A stretch of DNA of 64,000 nucleotides from Apostichopus japonicus (lineage: Eukaryota > Echinodermata > Holothuroidea > Aspidochirotida > Stichopodidae): the NCBI RefSeq assembly GCF_037975245.1, contig NC_092562.1:16426521-16490520 (forward strand). The letters run 5' to 3'. Numbering within the stretch: the stretch's first letter is position 1; the number at the start of each line of letters is the position of its first letter. The notes under the pieces are model-generated. The model searched no databases. It saw nothing but the letters and a program-made list of their open reading frames with translations, and was not told the DNA's origin. A program made the translations under genes and the position numbers. Of this stretch, positions 10,401-24,900 are shown one piece after another.

Positions 10401-13400
10401 ATATACTGTAATTACCTACAGCATTGAATACGAACGGAATTTTAATTTCTAAGAGTAGATATCCTTTGAGCTAATTCGGTTGAAAAACCAGTCTTCCTAG
10501 TTCCTTCAAGTAAAATGAAAAAAAAAGAAAAAAGAAAAGGGAACATAAGTTGAAAAGAATCTTGCTACATGTTGTACCATGGATAAAACATACAGTATAG
10601 TGCTTGCTTGCAGCATTTTCCCATTATTGCAAGTGAATTAAAAGGTTGAGTGATGAATAAACCCTTTATCGTCATACATAACTATAATGGCCTTTTTAAT
10701 AAATGTTTTGAGGACGGAGAGAAATCTATTGATGCGAGTGGTTGGTTGAACAAATTACTTTTTATGATTATGGATGGAGGGCTGTTGTACTTTCCCAGAG
10801 CCCAGCAGCGTTATATGGAGTCTCGCAGCTAAAACACACGGTATTGAGCTAGAGATGGCAAAGTGGTTAGTTTCTCAGGGGAATCTGCGTGCTAGACAGT
10901 TTGGCTGAATGGTTGATTTTACTTGCCGGTCGAATGTGATTAAATGTAAAGCTGTTCTTTCTCCAGGAATGAAGAGTCATACTGTACATCATATCATTTC
11001 ATTAAATATTATTATTATCATCATCATCATTATTATTATTATGATTAATTTTTGGGCTGTCTGCTTTGTTTCAATGTAGGAGGCATACATCGGTACAGTA
11101 TATATTATTTTGCTATGATCTTGTCATGTCTAGGTCTCAGTATTAAAATTGTATTGAATTGAGTTCAAGACAAAGCTGAGTATGGTATATGGTTACAATG
11201 ATGTACTAATTTGCATATAAAGGTTTTGGAATAAAGGTAAACCATGCAGGGTTTGGACACAATATACCGTAGCATGTCGCAATCATATTTCTGTTAATTG
11301 TGATGCTTTTGGGGTTGTACAGAGTCATGGTACAATCGTGAAAACAGGATGGATGCATGGCTTGATTCATAGACTGCAACCATGAAATAATCAGTTTTTC
11401 TGTACTTATTCCGGGGATGAACAGTATTTTAATAATAAATTGATGGCCCACAGACTAATCTTGTTCAGCACTATACATCTTCTGTTTTAAGAAACTTTTC
11501 AAATTTGGCAGACTTTAATTTCTTGCTTGTACTCTGTTAAATAATTTGGCACTTACTCTTATTGTTCTTCGCACTTAGCACTGTAACGTCTTCACTGAAC
11601 TTTCTATTTGTGTAAATATTATTTTCAACTGATGATTTTTGGTCATTGGAAAACACAGAACATATTCTTGTTTGACAAATCTTTTACCTAATCTTTTATG
11701 ACGGTTTGCCCGGCTATGACCTGACCCCGAGAGTCAATGACCTCCCCTTCTCGTTCTACCACCCAGCATACTGGGAACTTATTTTTGTACATGAATTTCT
11801 ATCGGTTCAAGTCTGACAGAAGTTTTGGTAATCAGGAATTCTGTCTGTGTTCACTGAGGAGTAAAATGTTTTGTTTTGGGAATATTTCATCTTACTCAGA
11901 GTTCAGCAGTTACTAACATGTTAACCTGATATTGAAGTGAACTCCATGGGGAGTGGAGTGGGTGGGAGGGCAATGACACATCAATTCAAAGTAGGTAGAC
12001 CGGTAACTAATATGGGGTGGGGGGGGATGTCAAGTTCATCGTCCAGACGTCCGTATACAGTTATATGACCTTTGCCTATTTAAACAAACATACTTGAGGG
12101 ATTCACTTTGGTTGGACAATTTTAGAAGTGAAATTTCTGCCACAGGCTACTTAAAATCCTGCTGGCTGAGGATCCCAGGGGCACAGAGGGGGGAGGGGAG
12201 GGGGAGATTGCCATCTCCCAGCCTCCAATAATCTTCTTGTACAGTAAGTGTAGTGCCACCATGACAATTTAAATTCCATTGAACATTGTTGCACAGTTAA
12301 AGCAATTTACTATGCTCACATAATATACATACAGTTCTGTACTTCTTCTGTAGACAGGACTTAGCATCATTGGTTTAATACAGGTCTGTTATTATGTCAA
12401 CACATTCACTGCTATCTAAAGCTATACATCCACTGTACAGTAATGCATTCACACTGTTTTCCTCCAGTGATCATGGTTGCCTGGACTGTTTCTATGGCAA
12501 TATCACCATATATCAAGAAGTGGTATAGTTAAGGATACAGGTTATGATGTTTTAGACAGCTGAAACGAACAGGCAGAGATCAGAAAGAGAGAGAGAGAGA
12601 TAGCAGGTTTATCAACAGAGTTAGCTGTCACGAGAAGAATGCTGACGAATATTAAAACTATAAAAGAGAGCTATAAAGGAAAGTGGAGATAAGCAGAGAA
12701 AATTTATTTTGGCTCGTTATTACTCTGGTCGTGATTCAATTACAGCAATACGGTTTTGGAATGGAGGTCGCACCAATTGTAGGGGATATGTGTACAGTAG
12801 GACTCGGTGACTACAAGGCTATCTTCAGTAGATGTACAATAAACTCTATACATACTGCAGGGTATACAGTAGTGCTGGACATATATGCTTGTGCAAGAAA
12901 GATTTTTACACACGAATGAGCTTACACAAAATTGCTATTAGTGTCTTTTTTGTGTTATTTATTTTGTTAGGCTGCGTAGTACTTTCATGTACTGTAGTCA
13001 TCAGTGGTAAAGGGTATTACATATTGTACAGTTTGCGAGCCCTTGAGAACATTTAAAGCTGCATTAGAAATCATGTAGGATTCTTAGAATTAACACCGTT
13101 TCCCCCTTTCTTTCATGTTACTTTGAGTACATACTTTACTTTTCATCCCTTCCTGAAACTTTTGATTAAGACTTAAATATTCAATTTGAAGCATAAGAAG
13201 AAGCCAAAAAGAAAAAAGGAAAAAAAAGGGAAAACCTATAAATTGAATTTTGCAGTTTGGGGATTTTTATTCTTCTACTCATGATTTTTTTGTGTATATT
13301 TGCCAACGTTTCAATTGCTCTTGTTTACCCAAACACTACTAAATTTACTTTGTTTCTCGCTTACCTGTCTGCTAACAATCTCAGCAATCTCGCTTTTAGC

Positions 13401-16400
13401 TGTGTCGAGAGCTGAAGGTAATCTTTTAACATTTTGCCAGAGAGCGGACCCCTCTGGTCAATAAGCTTGTCACTCGTAAATATCGAAACCTGGCAAGTTT
13501 CGATAACTACAATATACTTCACATTAAAGATGCTTCTTTATTAATATGTTTTGTCTTTATGACAACTGCATAAATTTACTAGCCGTATTCCACTTTGTCA
13601 ACTCTACTGTTGCAGTTTTAATACCATCTACCTCAAAAAATTGGCAACTTTTTAACTCTCAACCCTTGTGTGCCTACTCAATCCTTCCAAGGTTCCAAAT
13701 CGAACATTTTGTAAACGTTTAATGGGATTCCGCTGACTGTTTTTGATTGACTTGGATCGTGTTGGTTTGCAACTAATTAGCTCTTACATGTAGATGCAGA
13801 AAGAGCACTTGTACACAGTGTCTAAATAGATTGTGTATACAATCCATTGATCATTCTATGTCATCATGTTAAATTGACAACACTCTGTAAACTTTGTCCT
13901 TCCTCAAATTAAAGTCAAATATATGTTAAGTTGACTTTTATCTTTGAAGGCCCCATCTCGAAGTAAACCAAACTACTGTAAATTGTAAGTTTTTGATGGA
14001 TTGATTGTAGATCACCTTGCAAAGAAACAAACCCAGTGGGATGGATCAGGCAGTCATTTGCAAAATGATTTCTATAAGGCAACTGCTTACTTATTAATTA
14101 TTTACAGGCCTTGGTATTAATGAGCTTGTCATGTACAGTACAGTAGATTGAGAAAATAATAATACCTACGAAACATTGTAGTATAGCCTATTGAGATCCT
14201 TACAGAAGATTGATGGTGTTAGATATAGTACTGTTGAACCTGTATTTTGCATTTCATATGCATAATAAAAGTAATACAGAATCTTTTACACTATACTACA
14301 GTAGTCTACTTGTACAGTATACCTCCATAAGGATCAAATAGTTGGTAAAGTTTAAGTAGTGAGTAGAAGATGGACAGAAATATACTGTGGATCTTTAAAG
14401 GTGCTGACCCACATGCAGGTACATGGCAATAATACAATAGTGCAAATACAGTAGTTCATTCGTTGAAAGATGGAATGTTCCATTCAACGAGGCGCAGCCG
14501 AGTTGAATGGAACATTCCATCTTTCAACGAATGAAATATTTGCACTATTGCACGAATGGAAACCATTCATTATTTGTTTTATACAACATATTATATTAAG
14601 ATGGGTAAAATGCACTCATGCATCAGATTGTTTTGAACAGACATGGTTCTCTGCTCTCTAACCATTGAAAAAGTGCTACCAAAAAAGTATAACCCATGGT
14701 TCAATTCTATGGTACTACTAGTAAGTTTGACTTAATGTACTGTATTATAGCTGTACATGTACAGTACTGTACATGTACTGTACATGTACTGTATGTATGT
14801 ACAGTAGCTGCCCGTACTGGTCTGTCTGATGTGTATGGTACTATTTTTTCATAGTAGGGCCAAATGGTGAACAAATAAAGGAGTTACTAATAACCTTTCT
14901 TTTATAATCCCCTTTCATCTATCTCATCGCTACATGTATGTTTGCGTGTATGTGTGCGTGTAAGCATGTATGTGTGTGTGCGTGCGTGTGTGTATGTGCG
15001 TGTATATGTACAGTATATGGGTTTTTTGTATGGATGTACATACCAATTCTAATTCCAATCTCACATCCATGACACAATTGGAAATAGTTTAGCATTATGG
15101 CCCCTTACAGATGAGACAAACTGTGCAGTAATTATAAGTGTCATGTAAAATGCTCAAACATGCAATAATTGTGGTCATTAGATCCTACTGCATGTTGCCC
15201 AATTTGTTAAATTGTACAATATTACTTCAAATAGCCAATTGATGAAGTCAGCCTGTAATACATGCCATGACATTGATATTGCTGTATATAGTCATTCAGG
15301 TAAATAGGAAATGAAATGGAAAGGTTTGGTTTCTTTATACAGCATCTGGTTACATTATAAACTATTTGTGTGTGTATATAGCTAGTTCCATGGTGATACA
15401 AGATACCTTTAAATGATTGTTATTGGTACAGTATATTAGTAGATCCTCAATGGAATACCGAAGATATTAATAACAATAGAACTCAGATCGTTACAGTACT
15501 GTACAAAAATGTTACCACTTTACTGGTAACGGTATCGCAGCATCATTTTTGTGTATAGCTTGTTCCATGGTGATAACAAGATACCTTTAGATGATATTGG
15601 TATATTAGTAGATCCTTAAATGAATACCGAAGACATTAATTAATCACAATGTAACACAGATCTTATAGTACAAAAATGTTACCACTTTACTGGTCATGGT
15701 ATCGCATCACCAAGTTTCTCGCAAACATGGTCAAGTACTCAAATTATGTAAGTGCAAAGATGTATAGCAGTTTTTGTACTGTACATTAACCATCTACTGG
15801 TACAATTACTGGTGTACAAATTCTCCATGAACAAGGAATCTTTGTTCAAATTTTGTGGACATAGCAGTTTTTGAAGGCTCTGAAATTTGACTCTTATAAA
15901 ATACTATGTATAAATTTGGTTCCTGTGAAAAAAAAAGGCGAAATTGCTACTTCCACTTCTTGGATTCACATAGCAATTTGACATAATTAACATTTTGAAA
16001 TGCACGATACTGGATAAATAATGCCAGGTATGAATCTGGTTATAGCCTCGCTGCTTGACAGTAAATTAGTTTAAGAAAATCAAGAAAATATAACAATTAC
16101 TGATTTAAACCAATTACTGAAACCGTAATGGAAAGTGGCCGTTGGTTCGGTAGTGAGAGACTACAGGAGCACACATTTTCTTATTGCCTCAATGGTCTTG
16201 GTATTGCCATGTAATTTGCAGTATTAAGCTGTGCAGTCCCTTGCTGTGTATGTTCAGTTAATTCTATACTGTACTGCATTTGTTGTATTATGAGTTGTAT
16301 TTAGTTAATGCATTTATTTGGCAGATGGACTAACAGCTTGAGTTGTCATTTCTTCTTGGTATTGTGAGATGGATGAAACCAAAATTTGCTTTCTGTTCTG

Positions 16401-19400
16401 ACAGGTAAAGCTAAAATGTGGTAAGGAATTGAAACTAGGACCACATGGTAGTTCATCCAGGCGAGTTATTTGATTCGATTGTCGTAGCTATATGCCCGGG
16501 AAAGTACTTAATTACCGTACACCGTACATGTAGATCATGGACGAGATACTAAATTTTAAAAGTCTACTGTACATAGGCTCTTGGAAACAGTTTTGTTTTG
16601 TACATTTTCACTACTAAATTTGTTTTAAAAATTTGATCTGTAAGTAATGGTCCAAAAATTATACTTTTTTGTGTTGTAGATATTTGACTATGTAACTGAA
16701 TGTAATGAAGATAATGCAAGATGTAAGAATGTAATGTAATGTAAGAATGAAGATATATGTAACTGAATGAAGATAAGGAAATAAGATACCCTAAGAACAT
16801 CAATTCATAAGCAGTAACTCATGAACAAGGAAACGTGTGGTTTACACCTCTTTATACATCAAGTCAAAAAGTATTTCTTATAGATCTATTGAATCATACC
16901 TTGTCACAGATTTTGCTGACAACCAAAAGAAAATGGATAGTTTCAATTTTGCAGATGTTGCTTGATAACTTCTTAATTTCTTTTGTAAGGCCAGGTGGTA
17001 TTGTCTATTTAGCTGAAGTATTGTTTTTCTCGTTGCCCAAGGCTGAGAGGAATCGTGAAGCACCTCTGTGAGGGTGACTTACTGTAGGATGTTGTTTTAT
17101 CTTTAAAACTCAAGTGGTGAGTTTTGGTATTCAAGGTGGTGACCGCACACAATAAACTGCTTTAAACTTGGTTAGTGCAAATTTACATTTATGCACTAAC
17201 AGTGCTAATCTGTGACTCCGTAATTATTATCACATATTTCTAGAACAGTATGTAAAGACAAGATAAAAACTTCTTTTACTATGAAGTGCTTTGGAATATG
17301 AGTTACTTTTCACTTAAAATTGACTTTTGAAGTACAGTTTGCAGTTACGTGACTTTACGTATTAGGCATATATGCTCTGTGAATGACTGACAGCTGTTCG
17401 CATGGCGATTCTATAGCAACCTCTACCACTTTCTCTCACACCCCCCCCCCCCCCCGCACCCCATCTCTGTCTTTCTCTTTCTTTCAGTATTTTATAATAT
17501 TTGCATTCATCTTCAAGGGGCTGCCCTACAGCAGCATTTTCATGGTTTGGGGCTACTGTATATTAAGGTTACAAATGCTCAGAGAGCTCTATTTATATCT
17601 AGTTAAATATTGCAATGTATGTAAATAGTCAATGACTGAACAAAGTAACCTAGAGCTGTTAATTCAGTGCAAAGGGGAAGAGTTCCTAGCTGCTGAATTT
17701 GCTGCTGAACTTGATGTTGAATGCCATGTGTTGTCTACTTACATAATATAATTCATTTTTGTTTTTTAACCGTTAAGTTTTTTAATAACCAGCTGGCAAA
17801 TGCTAAATTTTGTGGAATAAATGTCATTGAAGAGGCTGTATAATGTGTGTGAACACAAAAATAAAATAAAAAAGTCCTATAGTAATAATGTAGCTCGGTA
17901 GAAATAAGTTTTTGAAAAGAATTAAAACTGCATTGTTAGAAAAAACAAGACTGTAATTTGTGAACATCATTTACCTCACTTCTCCATTAATAGCTGTCTC
18001 CACTCAAGTAATGAACTTTGTAGATTCACATTTGACCCAGTCTGCAAAAATTCCTGTTAAATCTCCCAGTCCTAAGTTCCTGTGTAGTACCACATACGAC
18101 ATAGTGGTACTTGCATTGTTTTCTGTGATGCTATAAGAATTAATACCATCTTGAAAAACATTCAATGTTATGTGTTTAGTAGATAATTATACTCGCTGTT
18201 TCTCTTGTAAACTTGTCTTCCTCTAAAGTCTACTGATTCCAGTTTTGCTCAAAATCAAAGTACTGTACATATGTGTACTAATTCACAACCGGTGCAGTAA
18301 TATCTACAGTACTTACTTCATTCCTCGCTTACCTGTCTCCCCACAACCTTCTAAAGCACCTCATTCTACCGTGCCTAGAATGAACTCGTAACCTTTTAAC
18401 ACTATTAGTCCTCACTTTACCTGCCTCCAGACAATTAACATACATGTGCTCCAATTTACCCGTAACACACTTTTGATCTAGGGGATTCCCTATGATAAAC
18501 TTTTCACCATTTATATCATATTCGGGTGTGTTTAATAAGGTGGATTGAAGTACACACGTCTGTCTGGAGCCTGGTTAGTATCGTCGTAGTTTGGACGGTT
18601 TCTAAAACATCCATCTTTTGCCCGACATACAGTAGGACAGTCACCAAATTTTTTTTTTCAACTATCCAGTCGAGCAAACAAATCGATCTCATATTCCGAT
18701 CACATCGTGTTTTTTTTTTCTTTGTCATTTGCAGGAAAATGGGTGGTGCTGTTCTTCTATCCTCTTGACTTGTAAGTATACTGAGCCTCTGTTTAAGCTA
18801 AATGATCTAGATCGTAAGCGTTTTGACTGTTTTGCCTCGAGAGATTGACTCAAGCTTTAATTAACTACTGTACTGGAAGTTCAGTGTCAAAGCAGATCTC
18901 TCCAGTGTTGGCTCTTGACTTTCAAGTACCATGTGCTAGTACTCGTGCTAGGCTCATCCTAAAACAGCTTCTCGCATCGATTTTTTGTGAAATACTACAA
19001 TATTTAGCCACAAGTTATGCCAAGCTGATTTTCATTTTATAAGTGGACAAAGAAGTGTAAGGGGGGGGGGGGGGGTTTGGTTTGTATTGAAGTTCTTCTT
19101 CACTGTTAATTTGCATTGAAGCATATTGTCATGTAGCAATAAAGAACATTTGTAACATCAGTATAGAAGAAAACATATATACACCTAAGAGTTATCATGC
19201 AAATGTGAATGGGGACACTGCAAAAATACAACAAAATAGTAAAAATGGATGAATTTATGAGCTTAATTTCTTAGGAAAATGGCGCATGGTATCAGAAAGA
19301 GCATATTAGCAACTTGGTTTAATCTTAATAATAAATAGACGAGAAGATAAATTAATACGACTAGAGACTACAGTGTGGATCTAAAAAATTTTGAAGTTTT

Positions 19401-21963
19401 TACGTTTCCCTTTAATAAGCATTGCAGCAGTATGTAGCGAAACTTGAATCAGCAATTGATATATTCAACAGTTCACTGTCATTGAACACTGGCCTATTGA
19501 GCTATATGGTAGAATTATATTACCCTCGCAGTCTCGGGAATCATCCTTCACTGTCGGACGAGAAACAAAACGCTGAATGCGATGGCCCACGGCAATCTAG
19601 TTGAAAGTGCATCGCCGTTTTGCCACAAAATAAAATTAATGACTTTCGTCACGGTCAAGCAGCATGTAACGTACCTCTCTCTCGAGGGAGAAGAACTGAT
19701 CTCGGCGACGGTGAAGAACCGTTCTAAGTCTCTTCTCCGAGGCGTCCGGCAATCACAAATTATGCAACCGGCCGGCGAGGGACAGATGTACATCTAATTA
19801 TTGGTGCAAGCAAAGACATCACTCAGAGCTCAGAGCTGTCAACAAGTTTAAAAATTACATGGTTGCTTAGATGAGAAACTCACAAAGTAGTTCTGCATGG
19901 ACAGGATCTGTGAAGAAAGCTATAAAAGAAGGGTTCTATTTTTTTGAAACAAAATTAACAGGACAATGAAAACACAGTTGAAATCTAATTGTGCTCAAAT
20001 CAATCAATTTCTGGAAAATAGGAAATAAGGGAAGTTACAGGGTTGAGGCCAACATAGCCAATTCTTGTAGGTCTGTGTGAGACATCAGATATTGAGATCC
20101 ACTCTGAAAGTTAAAATTTAGTGGTAAATATGTCTGACCTGCTGGGATGTTCTGTGTGCTTCAAGTAATAATATCCAGTGATTGGTAGAGATTGCTGAAA
20201 TGATTGACAATAAATTGTGTCTCTACAGTAGTTGGCAGTATAATGCTACAGTACCTGAAATATGAATCGAATGGCTACGAAGATGTACAGCTGCTTAGTT
20301 CTGTGAATAGGTCTTTGGCTGTTCAAACATGCCGTGCATACAGTAGATGTTTCTTATTTAAAGAATTGGTCAACAAGGTTAATAAATCTCCTTTTAATGT
20401 CTTTCTCTTTCAGTACATTTGTGTGCCCGACAGAAATCATAGCATTCAGCAACAGAGTACAAGAATTCAAAGATATAAACTGCGAAGTTATCGCAGCATC
20501 CTGTGATTCAGAATTTAGCCATTTAGCGTGGTAAGTGTGACAGCCAATTAAAAGCTTGATCTGACCATTTGCACAGGCCAGGACTTAGCAAATTAGTGAA
20601 TAGACCGGTGAAGAAATTTGTCGGTCTGCCATAAAACGGTCGGGTTTAATCTGAAAAAAAGAAATAGTATATAATAAGTGCAACAGCATTACCAGGGGCG
20701 ACATAGTGCTTTAAATTGTTATTAGTTATTCATGGAAGTAAAGTATTGAATGTACAGTAACTCGGAAGGATCCAATGACAAATTATTTCCAAAATATCTC
20801 ATGTGTGTTCTTAATACACATCAATTAAACTGATGTACCAAGACCTCAAGTTTTTTTTCTCATCTCTCAAGGCAAGTGGCAAGTTTCATTGCCTCAAGAA
20901 GTACGGGATTGTATGATACTACATGTGATGCAGTATTTCTCGGGTTAGGGTTAGGGTTAACCCTAACCATAGGGTTTTCACGGTCCACAAGATACGTCAT
21001 TCATCGGGCTGTATCATGCATGATGACATTGCTGGACATATTAAACTGTGTAAAAAACGGTTCTCTTGAGAAATACTGTCACATGAGGATTGGCTGACTG
21101 ATGACTTTGCATCATGAATATTCATTAATATTGGTGTATCATTTGTAAAAGTTTATTTGAGACCTGGCAAATAATTTCTCTATAGCAAAAATCTATGGTC
21201 AAAATCTGTGGTAAAATGGTTAAGTTTGCTGTCCAAATGCAAATATGTACATAGAAGTTTTTTGCACCCTGAAGCATTTTGTTTGCACTATTTTATGCAA
21301 AGTAAAAATTCATAAAACTGATGAAAAATTCTATTCTATACATATTTATGTTACTGAATCAATAATGGAAAAGTGACTAGGAAATTTTTTGACTGATGGG
21401 AATTGAATGGAACTGGGTGGAGCATGATCCCTTATTACAGCAGAGAATTGGCTACAGTATGTAGGGAATCACCATCAACTAAAGGCTGGATAGCTCAGTT
21501 GGTGTAGAGCCTTGGGGCTTGTGACCCAGAGGCTACTGGTTCAAATCTTGTCATAATATTTCTCTGCTCTTTTCCACATATATTTGTGAGACGAGTAGAA
21601 CATCAACACCTAAAGCTTAAAGTAGGAATGGTCTTACTGCTTAAAATGCAGGTCTACATTATATATGAACTTTTGCCAACCACTTCAAGGTAACATTCAA
21701 TCAAAACGTCTGAAAAATTGTGTATGCAGTGTTATACACTCTTTTGAATGTTTCTGGTCGGCTCTGTGGTTAATGCAACCTGCAGGAGGTCTGACATCAT
21801 CATATTTCAGGGAAACCATTCCCGTCAAGGAAACATACAGTTAACGGAAGTTCCTGTCACTGCTAGTTTTATATAATTGATGTCATAGAGCGTAGCATGA
21901 TATGTCATTGAGGTACAATAATATCCTCAAAGAAGATAGATATCAAAATACTTCATTGCAATT

Positions 21964-21995
<32 letters not shown>

Positions 21996-24900
21996 TTGTA
22001 ATCTTTATTGTTTTGTACATACATGAGCAGTATCTTTATTATTCCTGGATAGGCTGTGTGTATGTGTCCAATGTATCACGACTGCTGCAAAATATTCCTG
22101 AATTTGGATTTCGATCTGGTGTTGTCCAAGATGCACGTAGTCTCTTGAACAATACAATGAGGATGGGTATTGATAGTCCCCGGTTATGGATTTTGTGATT
22201 TGTTCACATAAATTTGTTTTAGCAATTTGATTAAGTTTGTACAATACAATCAGGAATGAAATTAAATTGTCACTTTATTGCTGAACTGAATCGGTTACTG
22301 GATCTCTATGAATCCCTGAATACCTCTTATGCCATAAAATTATGTCTCTTTAGTTTGATGGTATCAATATGGTTATCTCACTCTACCATACCCCTTCCTC
22401 ACTACCTCCTCGTCGCACCCCATATCCCTCCCTTATAGTTATCTCATCGGGTCGATATTTTGTTTATATTGGTGTGTGCATGGGGGCATTCCCAAGTCAT
22501 TCCACACTGTAGATATTTTGTCAATATAATTCCTAACTATATACAAGGCTGATGAGATATAGGTTACACATCTTTATATATGTAGCATGCATGTGTCAGC
22601 ATAACTCTTTATTAAAGAGTTATGCTGACACATTGCATTCATTAAAAGAAGAAATGTGCTCAATGTACAGTGGTCGTAAGACAGGAAATAGTTTTGTTTG
22701 ATCAACCGTGGGAAAAGTCCCCAAAATCAGGAAACATGAATCCTGTCTTCTCTTGAAATTAGTCATTGGAAATGTAATTCTTCCAGGTAAAGCATGGATA
22801 TAATAGACACTGGGGTGTGAATACCAAGAGGATATCCAAGGTGTTTAGGGGGGGGGGAGGATGGGAGTGAGGGTAACCAGGGGGATTAACTCTCTGGAAG
22901 GTCACCTGCTTTCATCAAAAGAATTCAGAGGCATCCATTGAGCACTGTATACAAATTTACTTGTACCGGTGCCTTCCAATCGTAAGGTCCCCAGTTTGAG
23001 TCACTCCAAGATGAATGTATGTCGTCCAGTTACAGAGTTGTTGACAATTGACTATTCATAGTCATGGACGTTAAATATGATCTAAGAGACTGACTTCGGT
23101 CAGCTTGCGGCTTTGATATAAGCCAATGATGGCTTCTTCACAAGTTCCTGCTTGCAGGTGGATCTAAAATACATACATACATACATTCACCCATACTTAC
23201 TTTTCCTGGTTATTCCTAGCCATTACTGTGTTTAGTCACAATGACAAATTATGTCTCTTTTATACAGTATGCTATGCATAGAAATAGGTAGGAAAATGTG
23301 TACATGAATGTGTCTCCTATGTTGTAGAAGTGTTAGGATAAGTGTATGGATGGTAAATTGAAAAGAACTATATATACTGTCAACAACATATTAATGATTG
23401 TGTTCTTCATGTCTTTTAATTCCCACCAGGACCAACACACCAAAGAAAGACGGAGGCTTAGGTTCCATGAACATACCACTACTAGCAGACAAAACACATG
23501 CAATTGCCAGAGATTACGGTGTGCTGTTAGAAGAGGAAGGCGTTCCACTAAGGTTACCATTCATTTCAACATTTTTTTTTTTCACCGTCATGCTTTTGCT
23601 TCATATATTCATGTGATCTTCCTGGGGAGGGGGTGGGGTGGAGGGAAGGTGGCTATTGTGGACATTCTTTTAATATAAAATTCTGTTATGGTAGACCGGC
23701 ATTTTAAATTTTTTAAATTTTAAATTTTTACAAATTTTACACCGTTTAATCTTTAAATCTGGGTGACACTGCATTTCAATAGCATATTACCTCCCATTGC
23801 TCATTTGAAAGACAAAAAATTGTCTTTTGTATGTATAAGTTTAGATTTACTTCATTCCCCACTTACCTGTCTCCCCACAACCTAAGCACCGCATTCTACC
23901 GTGTCTAGTATGCCCTGGTAATCTTTTAACACTGTACACCCTCACTGACCCTAGTGACCCCCTTCATTTTTCTACCACCAAAGTGTCTCATAGTGTTTTC
24001 GGATTGGGAAAAATTTTTCGCCGAAATTCACCCGGATACCTTGGATTATTATACCTAGAAGTTTCCTATCAGGAGTTCTAGACTTCCAACATCTTTTCCA
24101 GCCGGATAAGTATCCTTTTCTTGTAGGGAAGGGTGTTTTTGGGGGCTGTTTTTAGTGTACACTCTCGCCCATGCGTTCGTTTTTTTAGCGTAACGTTGTT
24201 TTCACAGGTAGTAGTTCTGCGAGACTACTTCGTTCGTTTTCAACTCTAGTATTTAAACAGTGTAAATATAAAATATAATGTCATTCTTAACCTGTTTATT
24301 GACCGCTTTGTGATGGTTAAAGAAGGGTTCTTAGTTTGATATCTTTTAATCTTTTTCCGTTGGTTTGGTCAATTTTCTGGAAAATTTGTGACAAATGCAT
24401 TGAGGCTCCTTTAAAGTTTGAATGGGGCTATCACAAAATTGACACATACGTGAAGTTATGCATTTCTTCTAGTAGTGGCTGAAAATGATCAAAGATTTGA
24501 CTTTCCAAGCCAAACTATGCACAGACAGCGATCGAAAAAAAAAAAAAAAAATTGCAAGTGAGGCAAATCACAATTTGTGAAAGACAAAAAATGGCAGAAG
24601 AGGATTGGATTAGGAATTATAACCTCATCCTAGATTTGCTTAAAGAGCTCTAGCTCTTTCTCCTCGACATATTAGTGTTGGGTATAGAGCCGCATCAACA
24701 AATTTATCAAAAGCGTAGCTAGCTCACCGAACTTGCCCTGACCATAAGTATAGCTAGTTTGTCAAAAGTGTAACAATTCATGATTATTAATATTAAAAAG
24801 AGTAATCCGCATAGACTTCTGGTAAATATGATCAGTTACCGTGTAGTCATAATATTAATACCATGTATGTAGGCCAGGGGAAGTCATGTCAGTGCGACTA

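Larger units (their letters stand above)
7483..18734 (+). other. peroxiredoxin intron 1 (11.3 kb)
   Basis: The donor is GTAGGT and the acceptor gtcatttgcag. No other gene is recognised inside. It contains the 14.4-kb foldback, a 178-bp tandem duplication, a GT-rich microsatellite (about 14,935-15,010), several GTACTGTAC words, four perfect copies of CTTACCTGTCT and a small hairpin at 8,046-8,074. Short frames at 12,683-13,056 and elsewhere show no domain and sit in low-complexity intron sequence. Confidence 0.85.
20531..23429 (+). other. peroxiredoxin intron 3
   Basis: Holds the telomere-type palindrome (20,944), a tRNA-derived SINE (21,484), a 43-base palindrome (22,591) and a second SINE with an (ACAT)n tail ending near 23,191. 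Poly-T/poly-G runs occur at about 21,962-21,991. No gene. Confidence 0.8.

Noticed and set aside
12683-13056. Small membrane-protein gene in peroxiredoxin intron 1
   Set aside because: Two overlapping short frames with some hydrophobic stretches, but no splice or start support and no recognised family.
21484-21552. A functional tRNA gene
   Set aside because: T stem and acceptor stem do not pair; looks like a SINE head.
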